Below, piece by piece: positions 24,190 through 35,590 of a stretch of DNA of 64,000 nt (position 1 is its first letter; every line of letters begins with the position of its first letter). Source of the DNA: Castanea sativa (Eukaryota; Streptophyta; Magnoliopsida; Fagales; Fagaceae); NCBI RefSeq assembly GCF_040712315.1, contig NC_134013.1, positions 9,831,001 to 9,895,000 on the forward strand. Reading direction: 5' to 3'. The translations under genes and the position numbers were made by a program. Under the pieces are notes generated by a model. The model ran no database searches. It had not been told where the DNA came from and saw only the letters and a program-made list of their open reading frames with translations.

Positions 24190-24540
24190 AATTATGTTAT
24201 CCATTTCCAATGGGCTCAGGCTCGTATCTTACTAAAGCCCAATGGGCCCAAATTGAGCTATCCAGGCCCAAATCGATTACCAGCGTCGGCTTTTAGTACA
24301 AAACAAGTACAGAAAAAAAAAAAAAAAAAGGAGTCGAACGCGTAGTGCGCACTCCACGTGGTGGAGAAGAAAGCAACGAACAATTGCACCATTTTTTTTT
24401 TTTCGGATAAAAAAAAATAAAAAGACAAAGAAAACTAAAAAAGTGAAAATGAAAATTAAAAAAAGCAAAACGTAATACGTGGCACAATTCCCCAAGCCTC
24501 TCTCTCTCTCTCTCTCACTCATTTGATTCACTTCACAAAT
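24190..24540. promoter_or_regulatory. Shared divergent promoter region, TIC20 (-) and RING-H2 gene (+)
   Basis: The two genes are head-to-head with only a few hundred bases between their likely first exons. The TIC20-proximal side has a cluster of site II elements (TGGGCT at 24211; AGCCCA at 24236; TGGGCC at 24243; GGCCCA at 24265). These are common in promoters of plant housekeeping and organelle-related genes. A G-box, CACGTG, is at 24355-24360, and a CT-rich run at about 24499-24517 precedes the RING leader. Motif presence is seen; function is inferred. Confidence 0.6.
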
Positions 24541-26571
24541 TTCACATTTTCACACACATCTCTCTTTCTCTTTCTCTCTCTCACCCCTTCCCCCTCAACT
24601 CCGTCATAACGATCGGCGCCACCACCCTTTCTGCCACGAAACCCCTCGACGCCGTCGTATTCACACCGTCTATATATTAATCACCTTTTTTTTCTTTTTT
24701 CTCTAAAGCCCTAAGCTGAAACGGTGCGTTTCATTTCTCTCCTATAATTTGTGCTAATTTTGGTGCTCACAAATATCGCTATCGAAAAACCGATTCTCCA
24801 CCACTTCGAAGAAACCACCACGGTATTTATTTCTATTTCTATTTAAAATTTTTTTTTTACTCCTGAGAATTTTCGTTGCAATTTATTAGGGATTTTTTTA
24901 AATGATTTATTTATGGTATTAATTTTAATTAATTAAAAGCATATATTAAGAGAGATATTTATCTGTTTGTATTTATGTTTTTGTTAATTTAATATTTTTT
25001 TAAATGATTTTTGTATTTGAAGGTATTTGAATGGATTGACTTGTTTGATTTATTTGGTTTCCATATACAGTTCTTGCTGTCATCAATTTAAGAGTACTTT
25101 GTGATTTCATCTAGGGTTAGTTTTTGGGTTATAATTTTAGAATTGGAAAGTAGAGAGTGTTTTTATGGAGTTTAATAATAGTTTATAATTAAGGAAACCA
25201 TCCTTGCTTTCCTTTTTTGGTGTTGGAGTAAATTTTACTTCAAACAAAGATAGCAATTAGCAAATGATTATTATGGAAAAAAAAAAAAAACAAAACAATG
25301 TGTTTGTTTTGAGTGTTGTGGTGTTTATATGCTACTATGCAAGTTGTGAGTGGTGGAGAAAAAGTGGTAGGGTCTATACCTCCGCCGCTCACAACTCGTC
25401 ATGGGGCAACTTGTGGCAAAATTTGTGGTTCGAATGTAGTTTCTGACCTGCTAGAGAGTGGTTATTTGTATTTTGACATGTTCTATAAGCGAATCTGCTC
25501 TGTGTGCGTGTGCGTGTGCGTGTGCGTGTGCGTGTGCGTGTGCGTGTGCGTGTGCGTGTGCGAGCGTTTACATTACATGTGGTGTGATGGCGGTGCAGAA
25601 ATTTCTGCAGGAGAAGATCATGTCACGTGTGTTGGAACAAAAAATGATTGTGCTGAAATAATTATTAGTTAAAAATTTGTTATCATGTTCTAGGTTCAAT
25701 TATGAGATTTTCTAGACAAGAATTTCTGTTTAATTATGACTGAAATGTAGTGTGGAACTGACTCCTGTGAGATTTTTGTTGCGCATGAAGATTAGAAAGT
25801 TCTGAGAAATTGGAGCGCTTTATTTTCTTTTGTTTAGTTATATGTTTCTTGCTAAGATTATGTTCTTTGTGTCTTTGGAGTTTTTACATGGACTTTCATT
25901 GACATGCCTTCAAATTATGTGCTATTTTGAAACCGTAAAGGATTGAATGATTACTTAAAAGATAAATAAATAAATAAATATATGAAGAAGTGAACAATCA
26001 GTATATGTGAATGGAATGATTGGCTCCCCCACCCCCAGTAAATCTGTTGTTCTCAATTTGCTTTACATATCATAGATGCAATTAAATTGTATGTACGAAA
26101 TAATGGTTTTAGATTGGTTATTTGCTCAATTCGTTTTTTGAATTGTTTTTGCTTGTCGGTTATTGGGAATTGCTCATTCTATGAGTTATATTTGTCCTTT
26201 CCTTTTCTATGTATGAACTAACACTTTAATACTGTGCTTAGAGCTTTGGGTTCGAGTCAGTTTTGATTATTTATATATCCTATACCGTTTTAGCAATTCA
26301 AGTTATTTTTGGTTTTGTGTGTTTTTCAGGCTGAACTGTTGAAGCAGTGTTTCAGCCTCTAGTGAGAGAATGGTTTAAAGGCAGGTTTTAAATTTTCTCG
26401 TACTGTACCTTTTATCTAATATATTAGATTGCTTTTTGATTATGGAATGTTGAATTTAAGTCTCGTTTGATATTGAAATTTTTCTGCAAAACAGGATAAA
26501 GTTGTATTCCATTTGGTACTTAGTGCTTCCTTTCGCTGTTCGAAGCTTTTGCAATAAACTGTTGAGTGATC
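24540..26571 (+). other. Probable 5' UTR exons and leader introns of the RING-H2 gene
   Basis: The GC-richer sequence from about 24540 to a donor at 24823 (CACG/GTATTT) looks like a non-coding first exon. A second exon at 26340-26384 is bounded by TTTTTCAG and CAG/GTTTTA, and a third starts at 26495 after AAACAG and contains the ATG at 26572. The second exon carries a two-codon uORF (ATG GTT TAA, 26370-26378). The long first intron contains a TGTGCG repeat. All boundaries are inferred from splice signals. Confidence 0.5.
25501..25563. repeat. (TGTGCG)n hexanucleotide repeat
   Basis: About ten tandem units in the first leader intron of the RING-H2 gene. The alternating purine-pyrimidine sequence could adopt Z-DNA. 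The open frames through it are a by-product of the repeat. Confidence 0.95.
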
Positions 26572-29500
26572 ATGGGATCAGCTTGTTGTGTTGCTGCAAG
26601 GGATAAAACCATTCCCCTCAGAGCTGGAGGTGAATCTTTGCATAGAAATGCCATACATTCACCATCATGGAGCCGCCGGTGGGATAGTAGAGGGCGTGTG
26701 GCTGGTGAGAATCCATCATATCAAGTGTCCAATGGAATCAGCCAGAATGTTAGCATGGAATTAAAAGGGTCCTTAGGTTCTGACAGGGGTAATTTGTCTG
26801 ATGGGGGAAGCCCATTGGAGAATTCTGGAACACCTGCTTCTTTAAAGTCCCCAGCTCATGAAGGAGTGGATGTGAATCTGATGACTCCACATTCAGGTAA
26901 ATCATTGCAATATATTATATATAGTTAGCCTGCAAAACATGTTTGAATGCATCATAGTGAGGATTTCTAGAAGTAATTATTCTTTCTTCATAGAAAATTA
27001 CTCTCAACCTTTTCTCCTACTTTATTATTTGTTTGGGTTATTTAAGCCATTTTATTTTGGAAAACCAGCTCTTAATGCATTGAATTTCTCATGGCCTTTG
27101 ACAAGCAAGTAATGCTTTTCAACTGAAAATATTATTTTGTTTGCTCAAGTTGATGATGAAAAAGACACAACAATGCTATGTTGGTTGGGTCTTGGTAGGA
27201 AAATTTGGTTGTGCTGTAACCTACCCATCTGATGGGAGAACCATTTGTTTTAAAATTTATTTTAAGTTGATACTTTCTTCAACTAATAATTATCTTAGGT
27301 GCTTCTATTTAGACAGAAGAACTTGTCTAAAGTTAAATGTATTTATTATAGAAAATAACAGACACTAGAATATAGTCTATCTGTCTATGTTAAAATTTGA
27401 CATTTGTTTCTGCACACAAAGCATAATTTTTCCATGTTATACTTTCCTTTCTTGTCTGTATCAGTAAGCTATCTGTCTAGCTCTTCCCTGCCTCCAACTT
27501 TTTGCTTCTTTTTTTTTTTTTTTTTTTTTTTTTTTGGGGGGTGGGGGGATCATTGGACATATGTAACACCTTTTGGATTTTCTGAGCTGGAAACCAACAT
27601 ATGATACGATTCTTTGTTATCATACCTGTTGCCCATGTCTGTTATTCTGCTGTAAGAAAAGTAACAAGGGGATGATTGCATACTCTTCAAATACATGCTT
27701 TGGTTATTTATGTGCTATAGATAAAATTTGAAACAATTCCATTGTACATGCAAATTCAATTCTCCATGTAGGAATCTCAAATTCCAAAATGCTTGCTCTA
27801 GATTCTATGTTCAAACTAATCAAAATAGGTATTTAAGCAGTCAAGGTATACTGTTTTCTATTTATTTTCTTAGTGACATATTGGGGCAAAGTGCTGCAAT
27901 GTTAAGACTATGGGAAGCGTTATGTGGGCAGAATTAAAAAAAGAACTTCATGGGTAAAGTAAAAACTGTCTAAACTTTGGGAGTTTCAGCAATTATTCTC
28001 ATAAATGTTGAGATAAAAAATTGCTTTCACAGAATTATTTTTGATATTAACTCTCTCAGTGAATGGTAAAGATCATTTTTCTGTTCATGCTTTTGCTTTT
28101 CCTGGTAATAGTTATTTTGTGATTCTATCATTACTATTCTTTTAATATTAGACAATTAAATATTAAAAAAAGGAAAAAATGTGCATTTCACCTACCATAC
28201 TTTAATTTACTACTGATCAATTTTTAAAAATGTTTGAAGTTCAAAATTTTCATATCAGTTGTTATTCTTCAATTTTGTATCATTCAAAATCTAATATGGT
28301 GCTGTAACTCTGCATATACTGGTGCATAGCCTTTAGTTTGCTTCCCCACTTCCATTTCATATTAGACTGCAAAAGTTATGTGGTTTGTGAAAATCAATTG
28401 GTTTTCAATCAGTCATTTGAAAAAGTTGAAACCTTTCTTATTGGATAATCATGATGTTTCCTACAAGTCAAAAACCTTTATCTATAAAGGAACAATATCA
28501 ACTTTTTTGTTCAATAAGGTACCTAATTTTTTGGATAGAATTGATTGATATATGTATTGAAACAAACAAAAATGAAATGAAAGGCAAAACATAAATCATG
28601 TATTAACATTGACTCTCCATCCTAGAATAGTGCAAGAGTTCTTTTTGTAATGTGGGTTCCTATTTCTTAATGATATCTTCCGATATAGACAATTGGCCGC
28701 ATCTTGTGAAACCAATACCTAGAAATTTTATTGATATCTTCTTATATAGCAAATTACTTTGATTCTTTTGTAATCCACGTCACTTTTGCCTTACATTGAT
28801 GTTGTTCTTTGTGCTTGGTGCAGATCTATCCATGGCAAGCACTTTTTCTACAGAGGTAAGTTTGAAACAAACGTTACTAAGTTTAGTAGAAGCTTTGTAG
28901 TTTGCTTTCTATTGCTCAATCTTTTTCTTCCCTCATCCTTTAATCAATTATTATGCCTCTTCATTATCTTTTAGGTGAAGAACCATGCAGAATCACTAGA
29001 AATTGTAGATTCAGCTGCACCAAATATTCCATTTGCCATACCTTCGGCTCTCTCAACACCATCTGTTGACACTCTGCCTTCCCATACATGTCCTCTTTTT
29101 CCTACCTCGACCCCATCCAGACGGGCTCGTCGTTCACCGGGGCACCAGCTGTTGAGACAGGTCTCTGACAGTCGAATCTTGCGACTGAAATCACCAAATA
29201 ACAACTCAATATCTGAAGGAAGACCATCTTTTGTACTCTCCACCTGCAGCAACGACTTAGCAACTGGATCCCAGTGTGGATCATCTGACGGCTGGTCAAT
29301 GCGCACCTTTTCTGAGCTTGTGGCTTCTTCTCAAAGAGAAAGGTGGTCTTTTGACAGTGAGCACTTTGGCTCTGGCCCTGGCAAGATAAGTGGATCTAGT
29401 AGCAGGTTCTCATATTCTCCCTCTGTAGAGTTGCACACGTGTGGGGCCTGCTCAAAGCTCCTAACAGAGAGATCTTCATGGAGCAGCCATAAATTAATCA

Positions 29501-29943
29501 TCACCAATGATATCCCAGTGGCATCTGTGCTTGTTTGTGGGCATACTTACCATTCTGAGTGCTTGGACACTATGATAGCGGAGGAGGCTGACCGATATGA
29601 CCCGCCTTGTCCAATTTGTACCATTGGAGAGAAGGAAGTCTCGAAGATGTCCAAAAAGGCTTTAAAAATAGAGGCAGAGTTAAAGGCAAAGAACTATAAG
29701 ATATCAAAAAACCGGGTTGTGGATAGTTACTTTGATAGTGATTGTGATGTTTTTTATCACCAAAAGGATGCTGAACATAAAGGGAAAAACCCCAAGATGG
29801 AACCCAGTTCTAGCGCAAGGAACTCGTTTGCCAAGCCTTTCTTAAGGAGGCACTTCTCTCTTGGGTCCAAGTGGAGTAGATCCTTGTCAGAGAATGATTC
29901 TACCAGGAAGAAGGGGTTTTGGGCAAGATATCGCAAAGATTGA
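26572..29943 (+). CDS. RING-H2 finger protein with N-myristoylation motif (putative E3 ubiquitin ligase)
   Basis: Three coding exons, 26572-26896, 28824-28855 and 28975-29943, join in frame to 441 residues. The N-terminus [11 protein letters not shown] has Gly2 followed by Ser and a Cys pair (5, 6), a classic N-myristoylation plus palmitoylation signal, so membrane attachment is likely. The middle is Ser/Pro-rich and looks disordered. Residues about 275-334 form a RING: C275-x2-C278, C307-x-H309-x2-H312-x2-C315, C331-x2-C334 ([17 protein letters not shown]). Such domains recruit E2 enzymes, so ubiquitin ligase activity is expected but not shown. The C-terminus is basic (ends [11 protein letters not shown]). 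The 32-bp exon is called from its AG/GT borders and because it keeps the frame. It shares a divergent promoter region with TIC20. The family is plant-specific and uncharacterised to my knowledge. Confidence 0.88.
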
Positions 29944-30947
29944 GCTCCCAATGTAGGGATTTTGGTTTTTTCAAATGTAGCCTAGCTTTGCCAATAAATC
30001 TTAGTTTAAATATTATTTCATTTGAGGATTGTACAAGGAATTTCAGACCGAGCCCGCATGGGGATATATGGAACAGTGAATTCAATCCCCCTTGTCCCCT
30101 GTCCGGTTAGGGTAATGGGTTAATGATTTTAAGTAGGATAAAGAATTAGTACTATAGTTTTAGTTTACCCTCAGGTAAAGTACTCCTTTTCTCTCTTTTT
30201 TTCTCTATTTTTTTTTATACCCTATAAAAAAAGTACTTTTATCTTTTTTTTGCTTCTTTGCATTCCACCCATCGACCCCAAAAGTAAAGAATTACTAGTC
30301 ATAGGTAGAGAGAGAAGTGAATATAAAACTTGGCTAATAAGTATTCAACCCAATTTAAGGCTCGAAAGGTTAAAAGGCACCGCCTTATCATGCAAAGGTT
30401 CTTTATATCACTCACTTTTCCGCTTCTTGCTTTCCAACTTTTCAAGTAGCACTTCAAGCAAAACTCCTATTCTTTTGTCTTAATAAAAGTGAGGCTTTTC
30501 TGAACAGAGTTACCTGTGTGGACAGTCCAACTAATAGCAGCATCCAAGAAAGGGAATTTAAGCTTTTATCCTTGCATTGACAAGCAGTCCCTCTCTACCT
30601 TTTACTATTGCCTTTGCTTGCTTCCCACGATTAACACAATTTGAAAGGTATGACAATCTGTGAGACTAGAGCTCTATCATGCATGGTCCACACGTCCCCC
30701 AAACTTAGGGTAGAGACTAGAGAAATATATGGTACAAGACTAAAGCTCTATCCAGCGGTTCAGCCTATTTAAAAAAAAAAAAAAAATAGTATCACGTTTC
30801 ACAGGCCCATACAGATTTTTTTTTAAAGTCATCTCAGGCCCATATTGATATGAAGTTATGAACAGATGATCATACCCTGAATTTAGTTCAATCCTGGGCT
30901 GGTCCAAAATCAGACTAATCAAAAAAGATGGAAAGCAAAAGACGAAA
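29944..30947. other. 3' flank of RING gene; block of unlike composition at 30240-30640
   Basis: The 3' UTR probably ends within 200 bp of the stop (aataaa at about 29992). The segment 30240-30640 is less AT-biased than its surroundings and lacks the usual repeats. An open frame at 30250-30483 has no recognisable homology. Such composition could mark organellar DNA inserted in the nucleus, but no organellar gene was recognised. Confidence 0.4.
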
Positions 30948-31031
30948 TGTCAGAAGTGGGATTTGAACCCACGCCCTCTCTCGAAGACCAGAACTTGAGT
31001 CTGGCGCCTTAGACCACTCGGCCATCCTGAC
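30948..31031 (-). tRNA. tRNA-Leu(CAA): tRNA-Leu (CAA)
   Basis: The minus strand folds as a class II tRNA of 84 nt. Acceptor ends GTCAGGA and TTCTGAC pair, the anticodon stem CCAGA/TCTGG encloses loop CTCAAGT (anticodon CAA), there is a long variable arm, and the T arm is GTGGG-TTCAAAT-CCCAC. Box A (TGGCCGAGTGG) and box B (GGTTCAAATCC) are intact. The discriminator base is A. There is no intron. A T4 run lies shortly downstream as a Pol III terminator. Confidence 0.97.
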
Positions 31032-31258
31032 TGTTTGTGACAAGTGGTTCAAAAATATACCACAACAATGAGGACATTTTAAAATGACTAAGGGTGGACC
31101 CGACTATAATAGAAAGACTTCAGATCTTTAATGGGTTAGCAGGGGATTTGGGTTCAAATTGCTAAACCCACTAAAAAGTTTGAATTTTACACCTAATATC
31201 ATTATATTACCAGATTACCTCATCATTATTTTCATTTACACAAAAAAGGGGTACATAT

Positions 31259-31350
31259 CAAGGAAGTCAATACCGTACCTACCAGGTTTCAAGAACCTAC
31301 GATATATTTCGGATACTCAATAATAATACCGTTTCGGGTTTACCGCTATT

Positions 31351-31390
<40 letters not shown>

Positions 31391-31816
31391 CAAAATCTCT
31401 AAAACCATGTTTATAAACATATAATATTTCACTTATATTATAGTAAATATAAAAATTTATCATAAAACATTACCTCAATTCAGAACAAATTATTCATAGT
31501 TTTAGACTTTAGTATCAATCAAAAGAAAAAAAAACACAATATAAAAAATAGAAAGCTTAGTTATTCATTGCATACTAAGAAAACAAATAATACTAATAAG
31601 TTAATGTAAATAAGTTACCATTATGCCCTTATAAAAATTCAAAAATTACAAAACTAAAAAAAAAAAAAAAAAAGCTTTTTTCTGTACCGGCCGGTATTGC
31701 CCGAAATTGGCCGATATAGCCGGTACGGCCGGTATTTTTTTCGGTACAATATAGAAGTGTACCGGTACTGGTGCACTGACCGGTACGGCCGATACCGGTA
31801 CGATATCGACCACCCT
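31259..31816. mobile_element. MULE-like element with 9-bp target duplication
   Basis: A 558-bp element lies between perfect 9-bp repeats ggtacatat (31250-31258 and 31817-31825). Its ends are imperfect inverted repeats (left caaggaagtcaataccgtac; right, reverse-complemented, agggtggtcgatatcgtacc). The right part holds dense palindromic accggccggtac words. A TA/CA microsatellite sits at about 31355-31390. No transposase is encoded. Confidence 0.8.
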
Positions 31817-31870
31817 GGTACATATAAGACTATAGCATGCTAATTTTTAGGGTGACCTTGAGGATGTCTT

Positions 31871-32570
31871 GGGGCCTGTTTGGTAGTGGTACACTGGTGT
31901 TTAAGTATTGTTGTTCAAAATGATATGAAAATTGTAGTTTAAAAAGTGTTGTGAAAATACGTGTTTAAAGTACTCATAGTGTACGTTTGGATGTGGATTA
32001 AAATTATAAATTATTTCACTATTCAGCTTATTTTTTATACTATTTATAGGCACTGCTGTGCTTTTTGACACTTTTTATGAGCTCCACTGTACTATTTTAA
32101 TTAATTTTTACGCTTATTTATAGTACTTTTAGTAATAAATTTTCAGTTTCAGCAAAATAAGCAGTATCCAAATAGACCCATAATGCAAAAAATATGTTTG
32201 GCACCATGTTTCAAATAACATATTTCAAAATATAAAAAAACATAATTGTGTGTATGGTATATATATGTGTGTGTTTTTTTTAAAAGTAATGAAAATAATG
32301 CTATTTTATTTAAGGAGAGAGAAAAAGAAAGAAAAAAAAAGAGAGAAGGACAAAATGGTGGGCCCGTCGGAAAAAAAAGAAAGATTTCAAAATACATGTT
32401 TTAAACCCTCTAAATTGAGATCTGTAACTCAAAAATTCTTGATAAAAACACTCTTGATAAAATTAAAAAAAAAAAAAAAAAAACTACTCCTACCAAACAT
32501 AATTTTCCTTTTAGGCTCCACAGTTTTACATTGAAAACTTTTGTTTGAGTTTGCATACCAAACAGGCCCT
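31871..32570. mobile_element. TIR element (GGGCCTGTTTGGTA ends) with a nested second MITE
   Basis: The left end ggggcctgtttggta mirrors the right end (reverse complement agggcctgtttggta). The flanks gatgtctt and gatgatct match only partly, so the superfamily (hAT or Harbinger) is left open. A second MITE is nested at about 31978-32181, with ends gtacgtttggat and (reverse complement) gtctatttggat. Relatives of the outer element occur at 58594, and of the nested one at about 52880-53060. Confidence 0.7.
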
Positions 32571-33600
32571 GATGATCTTAGAAGAGTAGCCACATCCTAG
32601 TAGCACGGCTTCCCACAATCAACCCATTCTTCTTCTGCCAAGGATCTTACCATTTTCAAAGGACATCTATTTTCAATTTCTATTCAAGAATTCTTACATG
32701 TTTCAATTCCCCTTAGAAACCCTGAAAAATGAACAAATGTTCTAAGATGATTCCGGCAATCACATTTTTTGTGTGAAATATTTTTCTCTTAAAGTTCTAA
32801 TTATTATTATTTTTATAATTGTTACAAGTGGGGGAGTGGGAATTCATAACTTGGTTATCCTCATTTAAGAGATCATACAATGTCATTGGGGTACAATATT
32901 CTTGAAAAAATACTACTTAATTTAGTGTAACAATGTTTATTAATATTTAAATGTAGTTAAGTAGTTAAGTGTTCAATTTCTACTAAGTTGATACCCAAAA
33001 AAAAATTTCTACTAAGTTGACTCATTTGGCCTGGTTCATGGTTAGATAAAACAATCATGTTTGGGATGGATTTGGATTTAAAATTTTTTATTTTTTTTAA
33101 ATCCGATAGTCACAACAAGAAAGAAGGGAGAATTTGAACATTGATTCTCCCCATAATGGAGAATCCAGCTTTTTGCCCCCCTTTTTTTTTTTTTCAAATA
33201 TGAATAAGAATATAAGATAGATTTGTGAAGAAATTCTTAGTATTTAATACGGTCCACTATGTAAAATATTAAAAGTGTATGACTATTTGGGATTTGGAAA
33301 GGTTTTTTACTTCCATATTTGACTAAAAAGTTTTTTTTTAATCATTCATGTGAAAAAAAAAAAATCCCTAATAGATAAGTGGAACATAATAAATATTTTA
33401 TTTTATTATGAATTTTTTTACCTTCAATTATCATGTAAGATTCACATAAATAACTTGTTATTTTTCACATTGATCCCAAACAAGTGTCGTATGGAAATAA
33501 GTGTTACGGACCCTATATAAATAGTAAAGGGAACACTGTGTGTGATGAATGGACTCTTGTAATCAACAAGTACTAGACAAGTATTCTAAATAGTCAAAAA
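32571..33600. other. Intergenic AT-rich sequence, nothing recognised
   Basis: No gene, tRNA or defined transposon end. It includes several poly-A/T runs. Confidence 0.5.
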
Positions 33601-33605
33601 AGTAG

Positions 33606-33760
33606 ATTCCAGTTAGCTCAATTGGTAAAGTTTCTAATGGTTGAATAAGAGATTTGGGGTTCAATTCTAGCCTATACTAAAAACTGATTAGTTTCTTGGT
33701 CTGATGATAAAAAACTATTATCAGAAGGTTAAAACTTTCTAAAAATATAAAATAAAAAAA
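33606..33760 (+). mobile_element. tRNA-derived SINE (Au-like)
   Basis: The element begins with a tRNA-like head: box A-like ttagctcaattggtaaagt and box B-like ggggttcaattct. It continues with the body phrase cttggtctgatgataaa and a hairpin, and ends in an A-rich tail at about 33745-33764. This layout is a well-known rosid SINE type. Target duplications could not be defined with confidence. Confidence 0.7.
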
Positions 33761-33904
33761 GAATGGATAACCATTATTATTATTCTTTTGCATTTTAGCA
33801 TCTATGGTACTACAAGGACGTGTGTCTATAGTTGTAACATTGGTAGATGACCATTTTGTTGGCAAGGACAGTATTGTCCATAGAAATTCCTTCTTATCTT
33901 TTAG

Positions 33905-34262
33905 TTTTTTTATTTTTTTAGGGTGTAAGAAAGAAAAATGCATTAACAAAAACTAAATAGCTCGTGTACAGAAGTTGCTGCCTATCATAATACAACCCAA
34001 CATTGTCATAAAATAACAACATAAATATGTTCACATTCGAACTATCAAAAGACAATAAATTATGACTAGAGCTCGATCCCTTTCTAGCCAAGAAGTCCGC
34101 ACACTTATTAGCTTCACGGAAGCAATACTTCATCTTTACTTGAGCAATTTGGTTAGTTAAGGTTATGTAGTCCATGATAAGAGAAGCATCATCTAAGTTA
34201 GAATTGAAATTCCCAGAAACCCAACCAAGCACGACATTTGCATCAAGTTCTAACTTCTAACT
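33905..34262 (-). mobile_element. LINE 3' fragment with RNase H-like C-terminus
   Basis: On the minus strand a frame ending at 33918 reads LELDANVVLGWVSGNF, then YCFREANKCADFLARKG, the C-terminal RNase H signature of plant non-LTR elements (REANxxADxLAR). It is followed by a short 3' UTR and an A-rich end (T-rich plus-strand run at about 33905-33920). The upstream ORF2 is missing, so it is a 5'-truncated copy. Confidence 0.75.
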
Positions 34263-34367
34263 CAACTGCCAGCAAGTTCAAGTTAATACACAATTTTAGA
34301 CCAAAAGTACCAAAAGTTTCTCAAGCCTATACAAGCAAAAACAAAAACAAATAAAAACATAAAGTTC

Positions 34368-34451
34368 TGTCAGAAGTGGGATTTGAACCCACGCCCTCGT
34401 TAGAGGACCAGAACTTGAGTCTGGCGCCTTAGACCACTCGGCCATCCTGAC
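34368..34451 (-). tRNA. tRNA-Leu(CAA): tRNA-Leu (CAA), second copy
   Basis: Identical to the gene at 30948-31031 in acceptor, D, anticodon and T arms and in both internal promoter boxes. It differs only around the variable arm (here a CTC/GAG stem enclosing TAAC). The downstream minus-strand sequence has several T5 runs, giving a strong Pol III terminator. It lies 3.3 kb from the first copy, with unrelated flanks. Confidence 0.97.
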
Positions 34452-34597
34452 GATGACGCTATTGTTTCGCAAACTTTATAGTTATAACTTTTTATTTCTT
34501 CTCTTTACGCCACACGCTTAGTTCAACATTTATCGTGTGAAACCATTGGGCTTACATGTATATTTGTAATGGTGGCAATCTTCATAAAATTCATAGA

Positions 34598-34920
34598 TTT
34601 ACTCCAATGAACAGTACTAACAGCAGTAGCTTTTAATTCGCCCAACCCCTTAACAATAATTTATTGATATTTCATATCAATTGGCCGCTGTTACCTAACT
34701 ACCACAAAAAAAAAAAAAAAAGGATTGATTATAGTCATGCATCCAACAGTTGTTCTCCCCATTCTAGGAAAAAAAAAACTTCTTGGTCCGTTTATTTTTT
34801 TTATAAAAAATTTATTTTTAGGCCTAATTGTCGTCCGAACCATGATAGCTCACCCATCTCGTGAAACCTGAAATAGAACTGACCATCAACAAACAAAGAA
34901 TTAAAGAAAGAAAGAATAAA
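34598..34920. repeat. Left edge of the TLC-gene tandem duplication (copy A)
   Basis: The segment with tagcttttaattcgcccaac and caaacaaagaattaaagaa has a diverged counterpart at 50346-50650 (tagcttttaatttgcccaac, caaacaaagaattaaagaac). It marks the upstream limit of the duplication that produced the two TLC genes. Confidence 0.65.
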
Positions 34921-35590
34921 ATTAGCAATACTAGTACTACAAAAATTTATTCGAGTCTTATTATAATTTGCTACATAATTAGTTGTGAGTGGTGAAAAAT
35001 GGATCTACTATTTTTTCTTCATTATATTGTGAGTTGTGGGTAGTGGTGAAAGTTGTGTAAATTTTTGACATCTTAGGATTTTTTTTTTTTTGGAATAAAA
35101 TACACTTTTGTGCTTTGCCATGAATATCTATTGTATCTCGTGTAGCGGAAATGATTCACCTAGATACGTGCCTCGATTTAAAATTTTCCAGAATGAAATG
35201 AAAAACATTTAATAAGGTCAATGTCTTCCCAACAGTAATTTCCCTTCACCGATCGTCGCTATGCCCTACACCAATAAATTTTAGCTGTCAGATGGATTTT
35301 ACTTTTACGTTTTAGAAAGTAAATTGTTGGTCTAGACCATTGATACCATCATAAAACTTCAACCTACTTTCACCTAAATCTATCTGTGGCCACGAATCAA
35401 TAAACCCTTTATATTCTTAGGAAAGAAAAAAAAAAAAAAAAAACCCTTTATGTTTTATATAGTATTACCAAGTATCAAATGCTAATGCATGTACGTGCAT
35501 TCGTTTGAAAACTATTGACTTCTTTCTTTTGTTTCTGAAATATTTTTAGTTGGCTACCCTCATTTGAAACCAAATTCTGCTAAGTACAGA

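Noticed and set aside
25313..25672. 119-codon frame with Val-Cys repeats
   Set aside because: The repeat peptide is a reading of the TGTGCG microsatellite in a leader intron.
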